IMG/VR virus record: IMGVR_UViG_3300007512_002757
Span: 1 to 64,000 of that record
Direction: 5' to 3' (one strand)
Length of the DNA stretch: 64,000 nt
Source of the DNA: a virus
How positions within the stretch are numbered: position 1 is the stretch's first letter; every line of letters starts with the position of its first letter. The notes under the pieces are model-generated. The model was not told the DNA's origin, searched no databases, and saw only the letters and a program-made list of their open reading frames with translations. A program made the translations under genes and the position numbers. Shown here in pieces: positions 51,306 to 60,470 of this stretch.

Positions 51306-53976
51306 GCTTGAGCAATTGTTGAATATCATAGGGCAAAGAGGCATGCGGGATGAGTGTGTGCATATTTGTCATTTGGAAAAGATTGCTCAAACACAACAAG
51401 TAATGTTTCCCCCTTCTGTTATCCCTGATTCAGAAATTGTTTTTCACGCAGGAAGGGTAGAGCCAAACAGCTATCGATGTGCGGGTTGCGGAGAAACTTT
51501 TCATGAAGATGATATTCATGGGTTTTATCAAGAAGAGTCTCTTGATGACAGTGATTTAGATGATGCCCCAATATATAAAGAAGAGTTTCCGGAAACAGAA
51601 TATAATCCAGACCGGATGATGCCTAATCATGATAAAGAAATTCCAAAATTATTGGGAGATTTTTTAATAGAAATACGAAAGTTAATTCAAGTCTTAAACA
51701 GGATGCCTCCACAGGTTTTAGATTTTGAAATGGGAATAAAGATATTAAATCGAGCTGAAGATGGGCTGGTTGACACTGAGACTCCTCCAACTCCTGTAAA
51801 AGCAAGGATTAAAATTGATGATATTTCTCAAATTAAAATGGAAGATATCATGGGTCTTGGCCCATATCATTCTTGGAATTATGAGAGAGTGATAAGCCAA
51901 GGGTTTATGCTATATATTAACGGAGAAGAAGTATCTTTAGATCAAGTCAAAATAATAAGTCGTGATGATTGGACGAATATAAAAGATGCAACGAAACAAA
52001 AGGTAGAAGCTTTATATAAAACTTATTTAAGCGAAAATATAGATGATATAAGGGCGAAGCTTGAGCAGATCGGGGATCAGATCAGGAGCTACAAAGCTGT
52101 ACTTCCAAATTATATCAGAAACATCATTAAAAATATATCTGAAGGTAAAGATGTTTCAAACCCTGATCGTCTATCTGGCGACCTGCACTTAAGAAGCACG
52201 CATCAAGCTCTGCAGGATCTGCAGGGGGTTGGAAGGCGAAATATGTTTGGTATATTTTTATTTGCAATAACCACAAGACAGATGTCAGGAAATGATTATG
52301 TTAATCATTTAATAGAACAAAAAATGCTTTATGGAAGCCAGTTTGTTATGCAGCTTCAAAGTGCTGCAGATAGGTATGAAGTAATTTTAAATATACTTAA
52401 TTTATACATTGATCAATTAACACCAGAATCTGAAGGGCGTGCTCCGACAATTAAGTCACCAGTATCAGGAGGCTATTCCGGCTTCGCTCAGGCCGAAAGG
52501 CTTGTGAAGTATCCTGTATGCGAAGAGTGTGCAGAAGATCTGCTAGATAAATGCGATGACTGCTGGGAAGAATACTTGAGAGAAGATTTAAAGTATTTAA
52601 ATACAGCGGGGAATCCAATATGCGAAGGATGCGTCGAAAGTTACTATGGATGCGAAGAATGTGGAGAATTGGTTCATGCCAATGAAACTCACGCAACAGA
52701 GGATGGCGATATTTATTGTGAAGGTTGCTACGAATCAGTTATGGGAGCGGATGAAGAGGCGGCTACAGAGCATTTGGAAAACGCTTTACGAGGCGGTGTT
52801 CTTGGCTTAAATACTCCACGAGAAACTGGTGGACAAACCCAGGTGGGTTTGCTGCCGGTTCCTGCATCGCTATTAAGCAGAGCCATTCCGGTCTTTAGAA
52901 GGTTAAAATTAAATGATTTAAAAAATCTTGCGAATACAGAGTGGACAACGCACGGGCCGGCACTAGAGGGGGTCGTGAAAAAGCTTCAATCGCAAGGCTT
53001 GTCAAATGAAGATGCATTACTTTTAACTTGGCATGCTCAAAAGTTTATGGCAAAACAATTTTCATCTGATCATGAGTATAGCATTGATCAGTATCAAAAT
53101 GAAATGAATAATTTTCTCGAAAGTGTGCAATCACAGGTAAGTTCTACAAATTCATTTTATGATACCTATCCATTAACAACTAAGGATGCAGATGGGAATG
53201 TGGTGACTGTCAAAAGAGAATCCGAATCAGGAGGCAAAAGCAAAAGGCTTGAAGCAATAAGAAGGTTTACTCCAATTGGTGTAGATTATAGCGTGACGAA
53301 ATCAAGGTATAATGACATTCCAAGCTTTACAATCGTTATGGAGCCATCGGCCGCCATGATTAAATCGTCAGAAATATTATTTGGCCGAGAGGGCCCAAAG
53401 GCTTGGGATACATTATCTGTTAGAGGAACTCAGCATCACTCTGGAGCTATCGCCTATGCCAGAATATCAAAGGTTGATGGCGAAAGCTATGTTATTAACA
53501 ATCTACAGAGAGATGCAGATATTTATAATCTTGGAAAAGAAACTTTAAAGCATTATAAGGAATCAAATCCACCTCTTTATAACGCTATCAAATGGTGGGA
53601 TAAAAAGATAAAGTTTTGGCATGTTCAGTTTTTGCTAACCCTAACCGAATTTGCAAAAGCTCAAGGAGAAGCAATCTTTTTAACACCATTTGATGTGCAA
53701 AAAAGAAAATGGGGGCGCATTCCCGATAGAAACAAAGATGCATACAGTACAATACCGGGAGAGATGAGCGTTGCGAATAGAGCTTCTCTGGAGGAGTTTT
53801 ATGCTGATAGAGAAGAGGAAGAGCGAAACGATATAATAGAAGAGGAGCTTTTTCCAAGAATGGAACACTATGATGGAGCGGCCGAATCTGTTGGGTCGGG
53901 AGAAGATTTATGGAGATTGGCAGAAAATTTTGAAAGAAAAAGGCTATTAAATAAAATAGCATCCATAATAAGTTAG
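51295..53976 (+). CDS. Tagged large protein with multiple zinc fingers and a polyvalent-protein-like domain
   Basis: An 893-residue protein. Residues 2-32 are a divergent tag (LEQLLNIIGQRGMRDECVHI). Two cysteines in 'YRCAGCGETFH' begin a zinc site. Residues 405-480 hold five CxxC pairs (VCEEC, KCDDC, ICEGC, GCEEC, YCEGC), like LIM or treble-clef fingers. Residues 640-800 ('AYARISKVDGESYVINNLQ', 'KFWHVQFLLTLTEFAKAQGE', 'AIFLTP') resemble the EIQSD-type domain of polyvalent proteins. The C-terminal tail is RLLNKIASIIS. Probably an injected or virion protein. Confidence 0.7.
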   Translation: MLNKLEQLLNIIGQRGMRDECVHICHLEKIAQTQQVMFPPSVIPDSEIVFHAGRVEPNSYRCAGCGETFHEDDIHGFYQEESLDDSDLDDAPIYKEEFPETEYNPDRMMPNHDKEIPKLLGDFLIEIRKLIQVLNRMPPQVLDFEMGIKILNRAEDGLVDTETPPTPVKARIKIDDISQIKMEDIMGLGPYHSWNYERVISQGFMLYINGEEVSLDQVKIISRDDWTNIKDATKQKVEALYKTYLSENIDDIRAKLEQIGDQIRSYKAVLPNYIRNIIKNISEGKDVSNPDRLSGDLHLRSTHQALQDLQGVGRRNMFGIFLFAITTRQMSGNDYVNHLIEQKMLYGSQFVMQLQSAADRYEVILNILNLYIDQLTPESEGRAPTIKSPVSGGYSGFAQAERLVKYPVCEECAEDLLDKCDDCWEEYLREDLKYLNTAGNPICEGCVESYYGCEECGELVHANETHATEDGDIYCEGCYESVMGADEEAATEHLENALRGGVLGLNTPRETGGQTQVGLLPVPASLLSRAIPVFRRLKLNDLKNLANTEWTTHGPALEGVVKKLQSQGLSNEDALLLTWHAQKFMAKQFSSDHEYSIDQYQNEMNNFLESVQSQVSSTNSFYDTYPLTTKDADGNVVTVKRESESGGKSKRLEAIRRFTPIGVDYSVTKSRYNDIPSFTIVMEPSAAMIKSSEILFGREGPKAWDTLSVRGTQHHSGAIAYARISKVDGESYVINNLQRDADIYNLGKETLKHYKESNPPLYNAIKWWDKKIKFWHVQFLLTLTEFAKAQGEAIFLTPFDVQKRKWGRIPDRNKDAYSTIPGEMSVANRASLEEFYADREEEERNDIIEEELFPRMEHYDGAAESVGSGEDLWRLAENFERKRLLNKIASIIS

Positions 53977-53986
53977 AAGGTTGATT

Positions 53987-54697
53987 GTGCCGATATTTTA
54001 TAATAAAAAAATAATATTTGTTAGAATTCCCAAAACAGCAAGCCTAAGTATGTACACCTCTATAATTGATGCAGGAGGTTTAGAGTGGGATGTTAACTTT
54101 AGGAGCAAATCCTCGAAGCCGGGGCCTCTTCATGAAAAGATTACCGAAATAAAAGGCCGGCTTAAATCGGATCTTTTTGATGATTTTTTTAAGTTCGCGT
54201 TTATTAGAAACCCTTGGGATTGGTTTTTATCTTGGATCGTTTATAAGCAAACTTTAAATAAATATAAAACATTAAAGCGTTTTGATTTTAACGAATGGGT
54301 AGAAGAAATAGGCGCAGTTATAGAGTCAAGGGGTGGCGAATATTGGACTCCAGGGCTAGAGTTTACAAAGTATATAGTTGGCGAAAAGCCAATAGGGTGC
54401 AGCTTTCAAAGCTGCAGGTCGCACATGAGAGGTGAGTGCGTATGCCTTGTGAAGAATAAACAGTATGAATATATATATGATAAAGATAAAAACCTATTGG
54501 TAGATTTCGTCGGCAGGTTTGAAAATATAGAAGAGGATTGGGCCTTCGTAACGTCAAAGGTTGGGTTAAAAGACAATCTTGTGCATTTGAACAAATCAAA
54601 TCACAAATACTACAGAGAAGTATATACAGACAAAACAGCAGAGATAGTTTATAACTTATTTAAAAAAGATATAGATTTATTTGGTTATAAATTTTAA
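53987..54697 (+). CDS. Sulfotransferase-family protein
   Basis: A 236-residue protein with the PAPS-binding elements of the sulfotransferase family: 5'-phosphosulfate loop 'FVRIPKTASLSMY' and 3'-phosphate motif 'FAFIRNPWDWFLSW'. The usual His of HIPKTAG is Arg, which may matter for catalysis. Start GTG 53987 has AGAAGG seven bases upstream. It could sulfate host glycans or virion proteins; the acceptor is unknown. Confidence 0.8.
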   Translation: MPIFYNKKIIFVRIPKTASLSMYTSIIDAGGLEWDVNFRSKSSKPGPLHEKITEIKGRLKSDLFDDFFKFAFIRNPWDWFLSWIVYKQTLNKYKTLKRFDFNEWVEEIGAVIESRGGEYWTPGLEFTKYIVGEKPIGCSFQSCRSHMRGECVCLVKNKQYEYIYDKDKNLLVDFVGRFENIEEDWAFVTSKVGLKDNLVHLNKSNHKYYREVYTDKTAEIVYNLFKKDIDLFGYKF

Positions 54698-54741
54698 AGG
54701 TATTTAATAATATTAAATATTTAGTTACAGCGAGTTAAAAT

Positions 54742-55068
54742 ATGATTGCTTATATTAGATTAAAAGACATTTTGGATATACAGACCAACTTTGAAGATGC
54801 CAATTTTTGGATCATCCGCAAGGGCGATGCCAAGAAGGTCGGAGAGCCGACCAAGAGCTTTAAGTCCAGTCACATCGGTTTCCGGCTGAATGATGTTGGT
54901 AGATCTATTCTTGATCCCAATTATCTCTATTATCTTTTCGTCTACCTTCACGGCCAGGGGGTCTGGCACCAAATGGCCAAAGGGTCATTGTCCTTGCAAC
55001 ATATAACTGTTTCTGACGCGAAAAATTTTTCAATACCTGTGGAGGTTCCCGAAAACTTCGGAGACTAA
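54742..55068 (+). CDS. Short protein resembling part of a type I restriction HsdS specificity domain
   Basis: A 108-residue protein. 'RSILDPNYLYYLFVYLHGQG', then 'AKGSLSLQHITVSDAKNFSIP' follow the pattern of the end of an HsdS target-recognition domain (YLYYYL...G...I....IP.P). HsdS normally has two such domains and ~400 residues, and no hsdM or hsdR is nearby. It may be an independent small DNA-binding protein or an antagonist of host HsdS. Confidence 0.5.
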   Translation: MIAYIRLKDILDIQTNFEDANFWIIRKGDAKKVGEPTKSFKSSHIGFRLNDVGRSILDPNYLYYLFVYLHGQGVWHQMAKGSLSLQHITVSDAKNFSIPVEVPENFGD

Positions 55069-55071
55069 ACG

Positions 55072-57642
55072 ATGATGAATAGAGCAAGCCAAATACAAGA
55101 GCTATTACTCACCGCCTACGGCGGTTTGGAAAAAGATGCTATGGCTATGCGTACCACAACTCCGGGTGGCAAAGAGCTTGATATAAAGATGGGGGATGAT
55201 AATGGTGATTGGGTATATATCTTAAAGCTTGAAAACCTGGATGAATCGCAAAGCCCTCCGGTGCAGATTGTGGATGAGAATGGAAAGCCAAAATATAATT
55301 GGTATGTTGGCGAGACAAACAATGTAGGACGCAGATGGCTTCAGCACAGGGCTGTTTTTTATTATAATGAAGAAATAGAAAAACGTCTTGCCGAGCTAAA
55401 GCTGATGAGAAAGAAGTTAAGTCCTCGTGATTATAATGAAATGAGATCTGTGGTTGCGCGAGAGATAAAGCTTTTTAGAAACATAATTGAAGATATCGAT
55501 TCTGCCGAAGATGGCTTTGATATTTCCGCAACATCCTGTGGGGCCATTTGGACGAGGGCTCATAGGCCTATAGAGATTTTTTATTTAGAAAACCTAAACC
55601 TCAGAAGTCCAGATACGCCACCTTGGGACAAAGAGGATGGCAGAGTAAGAAGGAACTTGAGAATCGAAAGAGAACAAGACCTAACGATAATGCTTTATAA
55701 TCTGGTCGGAACAAGATTTGTCAGAGGCGTATCCGGTGGCCAGTGCTCTTTGGAGCAAGCTCCTTGGATTCCGATAAAATGGCCCGGTGCTCAAGCAGGC
55801 AGCAACCATCCTGAAAATATAGAAAGAGCATTGGCAAGCGAATATGATGATGAAATGAAGGATGTGGCCGCAGGCCTAACCTCTTTTGATACAGAGAATT
55901 TAGAACCAGAAGAAGATTCATACTTGCGAAGAAAGATCAGAGGAAACTTGGTCGGAAGAGTCAAAAGAAGGTCTGATAGCGGAGCGAGAAGGCAAGAGAA
56001 TTTTATGTCTGTAATCAGAAGAATCAACGACAAATATGTTGACAACATAGAAGAGGAGTCTTTAGAAGAGTTTGTTTATAAAATTATCAATAAAGAATTA
56101 TCAATAAAGACTCTGTGGGACGTGCAGGGCAAGCCGGGAAGGCAATGGAACCATGTGCGCAGCCCTCTTGTTCAAGAGTTAACAAAAATTATTCTATTAA
56201 ATGGATTTTCGGAAGATGTTCAAAAAGACTTAGAAGCACTCAGCTATGCTGCAATACCTGCATTTAAACAAAATGCCACCAACTTTTTGCCTTGTGAATA
56301 TAGAAAAAAAAGAAACGAATGGGAGCAAGAGCAGTATAGAGAGAAGTATACATGGGCTCGTGAGCAATACCGAAAAGGAATGAGCGAAGAAGACATGTAT
56401 GCCAATCAGCCAAGTCATAATGTATCTGGACAAGCCCTGGAGATGGAGATGGGCGAAAAATGGCTCACAAGGCATAAGCTTCAAGGATATTATGGTAAGG
56501 CTGCTAAATTAGATATCGGTAAAGATACAAGGTTTGGAAGAGCGGCAAACCCAGAGCATAGCACAAGCCTTATAACCGACCCAATGGTTCGCACATATGC
56601 CAAAAAAACATACTTTCGAACAATTGGCGATGTAAGAAAATACATAAGAAGTGTTGTATTAAAGTCCAATAGGATAATTAAAAAGCCGATAACTCATGAG
56701 ACCCCCATTATGGGAGAGCCTTGCGCGCATACCATAGAGGCCATCGTAACCGATGGAGCGTCGGAAATTGAGCAGCTGGAAAGAGATCGAGTCGAGGCCA
56801 TTAAGCTTTTGGATGAGTCTCGACCGTATAATGAAAGAGTGTCTGCATCTTCCGAAGAAAGAGCCAAACTGAAGTTGGATAAGATGAAAGAGATTTTTTC
56901 CAAGAATAATATTTACGGACTATGTTCCGATGGCAATCTTTATTTGCGTTCTCTTCACAAAAGAAATTCGGATATCTTTGATACAGAAAGAGGCGTGGAA
57001 GATTTTGCTTTTAACTTTTTCAAGCTTATGTTAAGTGTAAACTCCAAGCTTGGAAATGCTTTGCTTTTGTATTCTGAAACAGAAACAAGTATGCTTATGT
57101 CAAAATTTTATGGATGGAGAAGAATGGATATTGCCGAAGAAGATCCCCAGCATGTAAGCTCTTATGTAAAAAAGGGAGAAAAGCAAAAGGTATGGAACAG
57201 ATCAATTAATGGCGTTAAGATTGTGATGAATAAAGTGTTAAAATTTTATGAAGGCAAAAGAAATGAATTAAATAGAATTTCAAAAAATAATAAAGAAGAA
57301 TATTTAAAAGAAGTAAAAAGTATTCCGTTTTTTAATTTCTTATTGGATGAAGAGGATTTGGAAAGGCTTTATTCTGGCGAATGTGATCAGGTTCGACGGA
57401 TGGAAAGGTTTGATATCTTTATAAAAGAAGCGCCTCCGGCTGCCGAGGAGCCGCAAGAGGCCGTGCCCGACCTTAAGAGCCTTGAGCCTGAAGGGTTTGA
57501 GCATGAGCCTGTCGAACCGCTGGGTTTGGAACAAGAAGATGAAGAGGACGAAGAAGAGGCGGGCTTGGACGAAAATATTGCTTCGGACTTTTCGAGATGG
57601 CTGGAGCTTCGAAAGTTTGCTTTAGAATCAAAACAATTATAA
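55072..57642 (+). CDS. Large protein with N-terminal GIY-YIG nuclease domain
   Basis: An 856-residue protein. The first 25 residues may be a degenerate tag. Residues 46-185 are a GIY-YIG domain: 'DWVYILKL', 'WYVGETNNVGRRWLQHR' and the later 'PIEIFYLENL' with the metal-binding Glu. Helices inserted between these parts make it longer than normal. The rest is helical with no clear family. An acidic stretch (EDEEDEEEAG) precedes the tail 'WLELRKFALESKQL'. It starts three bases after the HsdS-like gene. Confidence 0.75.
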   Translation: MMNRASQIQELLLTAYGGLEKDAMAMRTTTPGGKELDIKMGDDNGDWVYILKLENLDESQSPPVQIVDENGKPKYNWYVGETNNVGRRWLQHRAVFYYNEEIEKRLAELKLMRKKLSPRDYNEMRSVVAREIKLFRNIIEDIDSAEDGFDISATSCGAIWTRAHRPIEIFYLENLNLRSPDTPPWDKEDGRVRRNLRIEREQDLTIMLYNLVGTRFVRGVSGGQCSLEQAPWIPIKWPGAQAGSNHPENIERALASEYDDEMKDVAAGLTSFDTENLEPEEDSYLRRKIRGNLVGRVKRRSDSGARRQENFMSVIRRINDKYVDNIEEESLEEFVYKIINKELSIKTLWDVQGKPGRQWNHVRSPLVQELTKIILLNGFSEDVQKDLEALSYAAIPAFKQNATNFLPCEYRKKRNEWEQEQYREKYTWAREQYRKGMSEEDMYANQPSHNVSGQALEMEMGEKWLTRHKLQGYYGKAAKLDIGKDTRFGRAANPEHSTSLITDPMVRTYAKKTYFRTIGDVRKYIRSVVLKSNRIIKKPITHETPIMGEPCAHTIEAIVTDGASEIEQLERDRVEAIKLLDESRPYNERVSASSEERAKLKLDKMKEIFSKNNIYGLCSDGNLYLRSLHKRNSDIFDTERGVEDFAFNFFKLMLSVNSKLGNALLLYSETETSMLMSKFYGWRRMDIAEEDPQHVSSYVKKGEKQKVWNRSINGVKIVMNKVLKFYEGKRNELNRISKNNKEEYLKEVKSIPFFNFLLDEEDLERLYSGECDQVRRMERFDIFIKEAPPAAEEPQEAVPDLKSLEPEGFEHEPVEPLGLEQEDEEDEEEAGLDENIASDFSRWLELRKFALESKQL

Positions 57643-57660
57643 TAATCAAGGAGAAAATAA

Positions 57661-58449
57661 ATGCTTAATAAATTAATAAAAGTTGCAAATACTCTGGATG
57701 AGAAAGGGCATCTAAAGCTCGCGGACAGATTGGATGCTGTGATCTTAAAGTTTGCCGAAGAAATGGGAGACTCAACCTTTGAAAAGGTTGGAGATGTGAC
57801 GCTTGTAAATCGAACCGATGGCAAGGTTGTATTGGTTGGAAAAGAAGTTCTTGATCATATCGGAACGCACCAAGAGCTTGGCATTGGATCTATCTTCTCC
57901 GGAAACATAAGTCCTCAACAAATTCTTGATTTCTTGTCCACGGCTGATTTAAAATCTGGCGGCAGTCCATTTTATTCCGCAAAGTTTCCAGGAGGCGGAT
58001 ACGAGCTTGTTAAACCTTATGAACATGCTATGGAGTTGCCCGATGCCGAAAGGCAAGATGGCCCTCCTCATAAGCGAGAGTTTAGCCAAGAGGCGGGTGA
58101 TTGGGTGGACATTCCCGTGGCCAAGGTTGCAACGTCGGCAAGTATTGAAGATTTTTCAACGGATGAGACAACGGTAATTGTTCCTAACTATGACCCCAAG
58201 TATGCTGATGAAGCAACGAAAGCTTTGGTCGAAGAGCGTCTTGCGGATGTGCGCGATGATGGCGATCTATATGCTCTTGCTTCGGCCTTTCCCGGTGGTA
58301 TGACCATAGAGGGGCAGGAGGTGCCCAAGTCGTCTCAATGGGGCGGCACGGAGAGTCCTGTGTGGGCCGTGATTCTTCCAAATCAGGGAGCTTCAAGCGC
58401 CGAAGAAGAAGCGGAAGAACCGGAAGAAGAGATACCTACTAATTTTTAA
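57661..58449 (+). CDS. Tagged protein (262 residues)
   Basis: Residues 2-33 are a tag (NKLIKVANTLDEKG, HLKLADRLDAVILKFA), with the EAD core altered to LAD. The rest is a mixed alpha/beta domain with a long acidic C-terminus (EEEAEEPEEE). AAGGAGAAAATAA precedes the ATG. No family is recognised. It starts a run of seven tagged genes on the same strand. Confidence 0.75.
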   Translation: MLNKLIKVANTLDEKGHLKLADRLDAVILKFAEEMGDSTFEKVGDVTLVNRTDGKVVLVGKEVLDHIGTHQELGIGSIFSGNISPQQILDFLSTADLKSGGSPFYSAKFPGGGYELVKPYEHAMELPDAERQDGPPHKREFSQEAGDWVDIPVAKVATSASIEDFSTDETTVIVPNYDPKYADEATKALVEERLADVRDDGDLYALASAFPGGMTIEGQEVPKSSQWGGTESPVWAVILPNQGASSAEEEAEEPEEEIPTNF

Positions 58450-58479
58450 AAACAAAGTGGGATTATTATAGAGAATCAA

Positions 58480-58950
58480 ATGATTAATGAACTTATAAAA
58501 TTGGCGGACTTTTTGGATAGCAGAGGCTTGTGCAAAGAGGCTGATTATTTGGATGACATGCTTAAAAAGCACGCCGGCATGTCAGATGAGCAACAGAGTT
58601 TTCTTGAATTAATAGAATATTTCGTTGGTGAAAATGTTATTCCTAAGCTTAAAAGGAATATAATAAAAGGCCATATTGTACCTGAGGGTGCAGGTGGAAA
58701 CATATCTTACAAAGAAAAAGACTTGGGAGCATCCTTAATTACTCTTCAAGAAACAAAAGCTGCTTTTAATAGCGCAAAAGATGATTATAATCCACCGCTG
58801 ACAGATGATGACATAGGGTATTGGCTGTCTGATGCCGGGAGGCTTCATGGCGGTGCAGAGGTTGAGCCATTTATTGCAAATCTTAGAACCAGCTTCGGAT
58901 TATTGGCCGCAGCAAACACTGACTCGGCAGGAGGGGTCGCAAATGCTTAA
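58480..58950 (+). CDS. Tagged protein (156 residues)
   Basis: Canonical tag (INELIKLADFLDSRG, LCKEADYLDDMLKK) followed by a helical domain of about 120 residues (FLELIEYFVGENVIPKL...). Its last eight bases overlap the next gene, which is the common spacing in this cluster. Confidence 0.75.
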   Translation: MINELIKLADFLDSRGLCKEADYLDDMLKKHAGMSDEQQSFLELIEYFVGENVIPKLKRNIIKGHIVPEGAGGNISYKEKDLGASLITLQETKAAFNSAKDDYNPPLTDDDIGYWLSDAGRLHGGAEVEPFIANLRTSFGLLAAANTDSAGGVANA

Positions 58951-59527
58951 TGAACTTATAAAACTAGCAAATGAATTGGACAAGAAAGGCTTGAGAAAAG
59001 AAGCTGACTATCTTGATTCATTATTGAGAAAGACAGCGGGGGCCAGGGTGAGCTTCCCCGTAGAAAAAAAGCATCCAAACCCAAAGGTTGTGGACCTGGG
59101 GAATGCCAAACTTGATTCTCCCATGTCTATCTTTAATGTTTTTGGCTCCGTTTTCAAAAACGCTCGGCCATTGGGCGCAGCACACTTTGGGGTAGATGAG
59201 GACAAAATAAAAGTAGAGCTTCCGCAAGCTTTGTATGATGTAAAATATAAGGGAAGAGCATCGCCTTTGGAGTCAACAATAATGTTTACAGATACACAAG
59301 GAAATTCCAAACCATGGTCTGACCCAATGTGGGATAGGATTGTCGGAAAATCATCTAAGAAATACAGAGGAGCGGACGGTCGGTGGCTCGATGGACTGCC
59401 TTATTTTGCCTCCCAGGAAGGTCTAATTGTGTCAGTTTCTGGAGTTAAGGCAAAGGTGTGGCCCAAGGAAGAGACTGGTCATCCATCGTGGACTGATCCA
59501 AACTGGGGGCCTGAGCAGAATGATTAA
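58943..59527 (+). CDS. Tagged protein (194 residues)
   Basis: ATG 58943 has AGGAGG nine bases upstream; longer in-frame readings are artefacts because the tag should be N-terminal. The tag (NELIKLANELDKKG, LRKEADYLDSLLRK) is encoded by DNA 87/88 identical to that at 59875. The body is beta-rich with 'TDTQGNSKPWSDPMW' and 'HPSWTDPNWG'. No family recognised. Confidence 0.78.
   Translation: MLNELIKLANELDKKGLRKEADYLDSLLRKTAGARVSFPVEKKHPNPKVVDLGNAKLDSPMSIFNVFGSVFKNARPLGAAHFGVDEDKIKVELPQALYDVKYKGRASPLESTIMFTDTQGNSKPWSDPMWDRIVGKSSKKYRGADGRWLDGLPYFASQEGLIVSVSGVKAKVWPKEETGHPSWTDPNWGPEQND
58953..59040 (+). repeat. 88-base direct repeat, copy A
   Basis: Encodes most of a tag. It matches copy B at 59875-59962 at 87 of 88 bases (the single difference is A/G before GAAAGACAGCGGG). 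Confidence 0.95.
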
Positions 59528-59855
59528 CGAATTAATAAAGCTAGCAACACATTTGGATAGGAAGGGGCTTCATAGAGAGGCCAATTATATTGATGCTGTG
59601 ATTAAGAAAACGGCTAGGACATTGGTTGATGATATTACCACAAGTGATCAATGCCCAGGAGAGGATCCGTGTCCAAAAGCAAAGAGGATTGGCACTTTGA
59701 TGTCAACTCCTTATGCAAAGCCTCCCAATTACAAGTTTACTTCGTCTGATGGAAGCTATGAAAATTTTGAAGGTCCAAAGAATCTTATTGGCACCGACAC
59801 CACAGCTCGCGGGGGCGGTGATTACTCAAATCTTAAGATTATTAAATATAGATAA
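59520..59855 (+). CDS. Tagged protein (111 residues)
   Basis: ATG 59520 overlaps the previous gene by eight bases. Tag (INELIKLATHLDRKG, LHREANYIDAVIKK) then a short body with 'CPGEDPCPKAK' and Gly/Asn-rich C-terminus. Function unknown. Confidence 0.75.
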   Translation: MINELIKLATHLDRKGLHREANYIDAVIKKTARTLVDDITTSDQCPGEDPCPKAKRIGTLMSTPYAKPPNYKFTSSDGSYENFEGPKNLIGTDTTARGGGDYSNLKIIKYR

Positions 59856-59864
59856 GGTGAACTA

Positions 59865-60470
59865 ATGATTAAACAACTTATAAAACTAGCAAATGAATTG
59901 GACAAGAAAGGCTTGAGAAAAGAAGCTGACTATCTTGATTCATTATTGGGAAAGACAGCGGGAAGAGACGAGGGGATGGAGCATGAAGAACACGCTAAGT
60001 CTTTGGAAGCTCCCGGAGCAGAGGCTGGCGAAGAAATGCATAACTTCTATGCCCGAGAGAACGCAAAGATGGCCGATGCTCGAAAAGTGGCGGGATGGAT
60101 TGTCGGCGGAACTCCCGTATTTGGCCAAGACGCAGAAACGGACATTGACGAACTAACGGACATGTTAAGTGCCGATGAACATACGGCGACGGTCAAAGCT
60201 GTTTTAGATTTCTTCTCTGGAAAAAAAGAACTAGTGTTGGAGAAAGGCTCTCCTCCTGATGCAGGTGCAGAAAAAGAAGCAGAATATGATGACCTTGACC
60301 CCTATAAGGCACAAGGAGACCTCAAGCAACAAGAGGCTGAGGCTAGAGCCCGAGAGGCCATGGCGCAAACTGGGGCGACGATAAAAGAGCTTGAGAGAAC
60401 AATAGGTGGGTCAAAGAGAGAGCGATCAACACACCAGACTGTTGACTTAGGGGATCTCTTGGAGAGCTAA
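59865..60470 (+). CDS. Tagged acidic helical protein (201 residues)
   Basis: Tag (KQLIKLANELDKKG, LRKEADYLDSLLGK) followed by a highly charged helical domain (YDDLDPYKAQGDLKQQEAEA). AAGGTGAACTA precedes the ATG, and its last base overlaps the next start (TAATG). Confidence 0.75.
   Translation: MIKQLIKLANELDKKGLRKEADYLDSLLGKTAGRDEGMEHEEHAKSLEAPGAEAGEEMHNFYARENAKMADARKVAGWIVGGTPVFGQDAETDIDELTDMLSADEHTATVKAVLDFFSGKKELVLEKGSPPDAGAEKEAEYDDLDPYKAQGDLKQQEAEARAREAMAQTGATIKELERTIGGSKRERSTHQTVDLGDLLES
59875..59962 (+). repeat. 88-base direct repeat, copy B
   Basis: Second copy of the repeat at 58953-59040, in the same reading frame relative to the start of its gene. Recombination between copies would delete 922 bases and fuse the two genes in frame. 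Confidence 0.95.

Noticed and set aside
54742-55068. Type I restriction-modification system.
   Set aside because: Only a partial HsdS-like protein is present; no methyltransferase or helicase-nuclease genes are found in the window.
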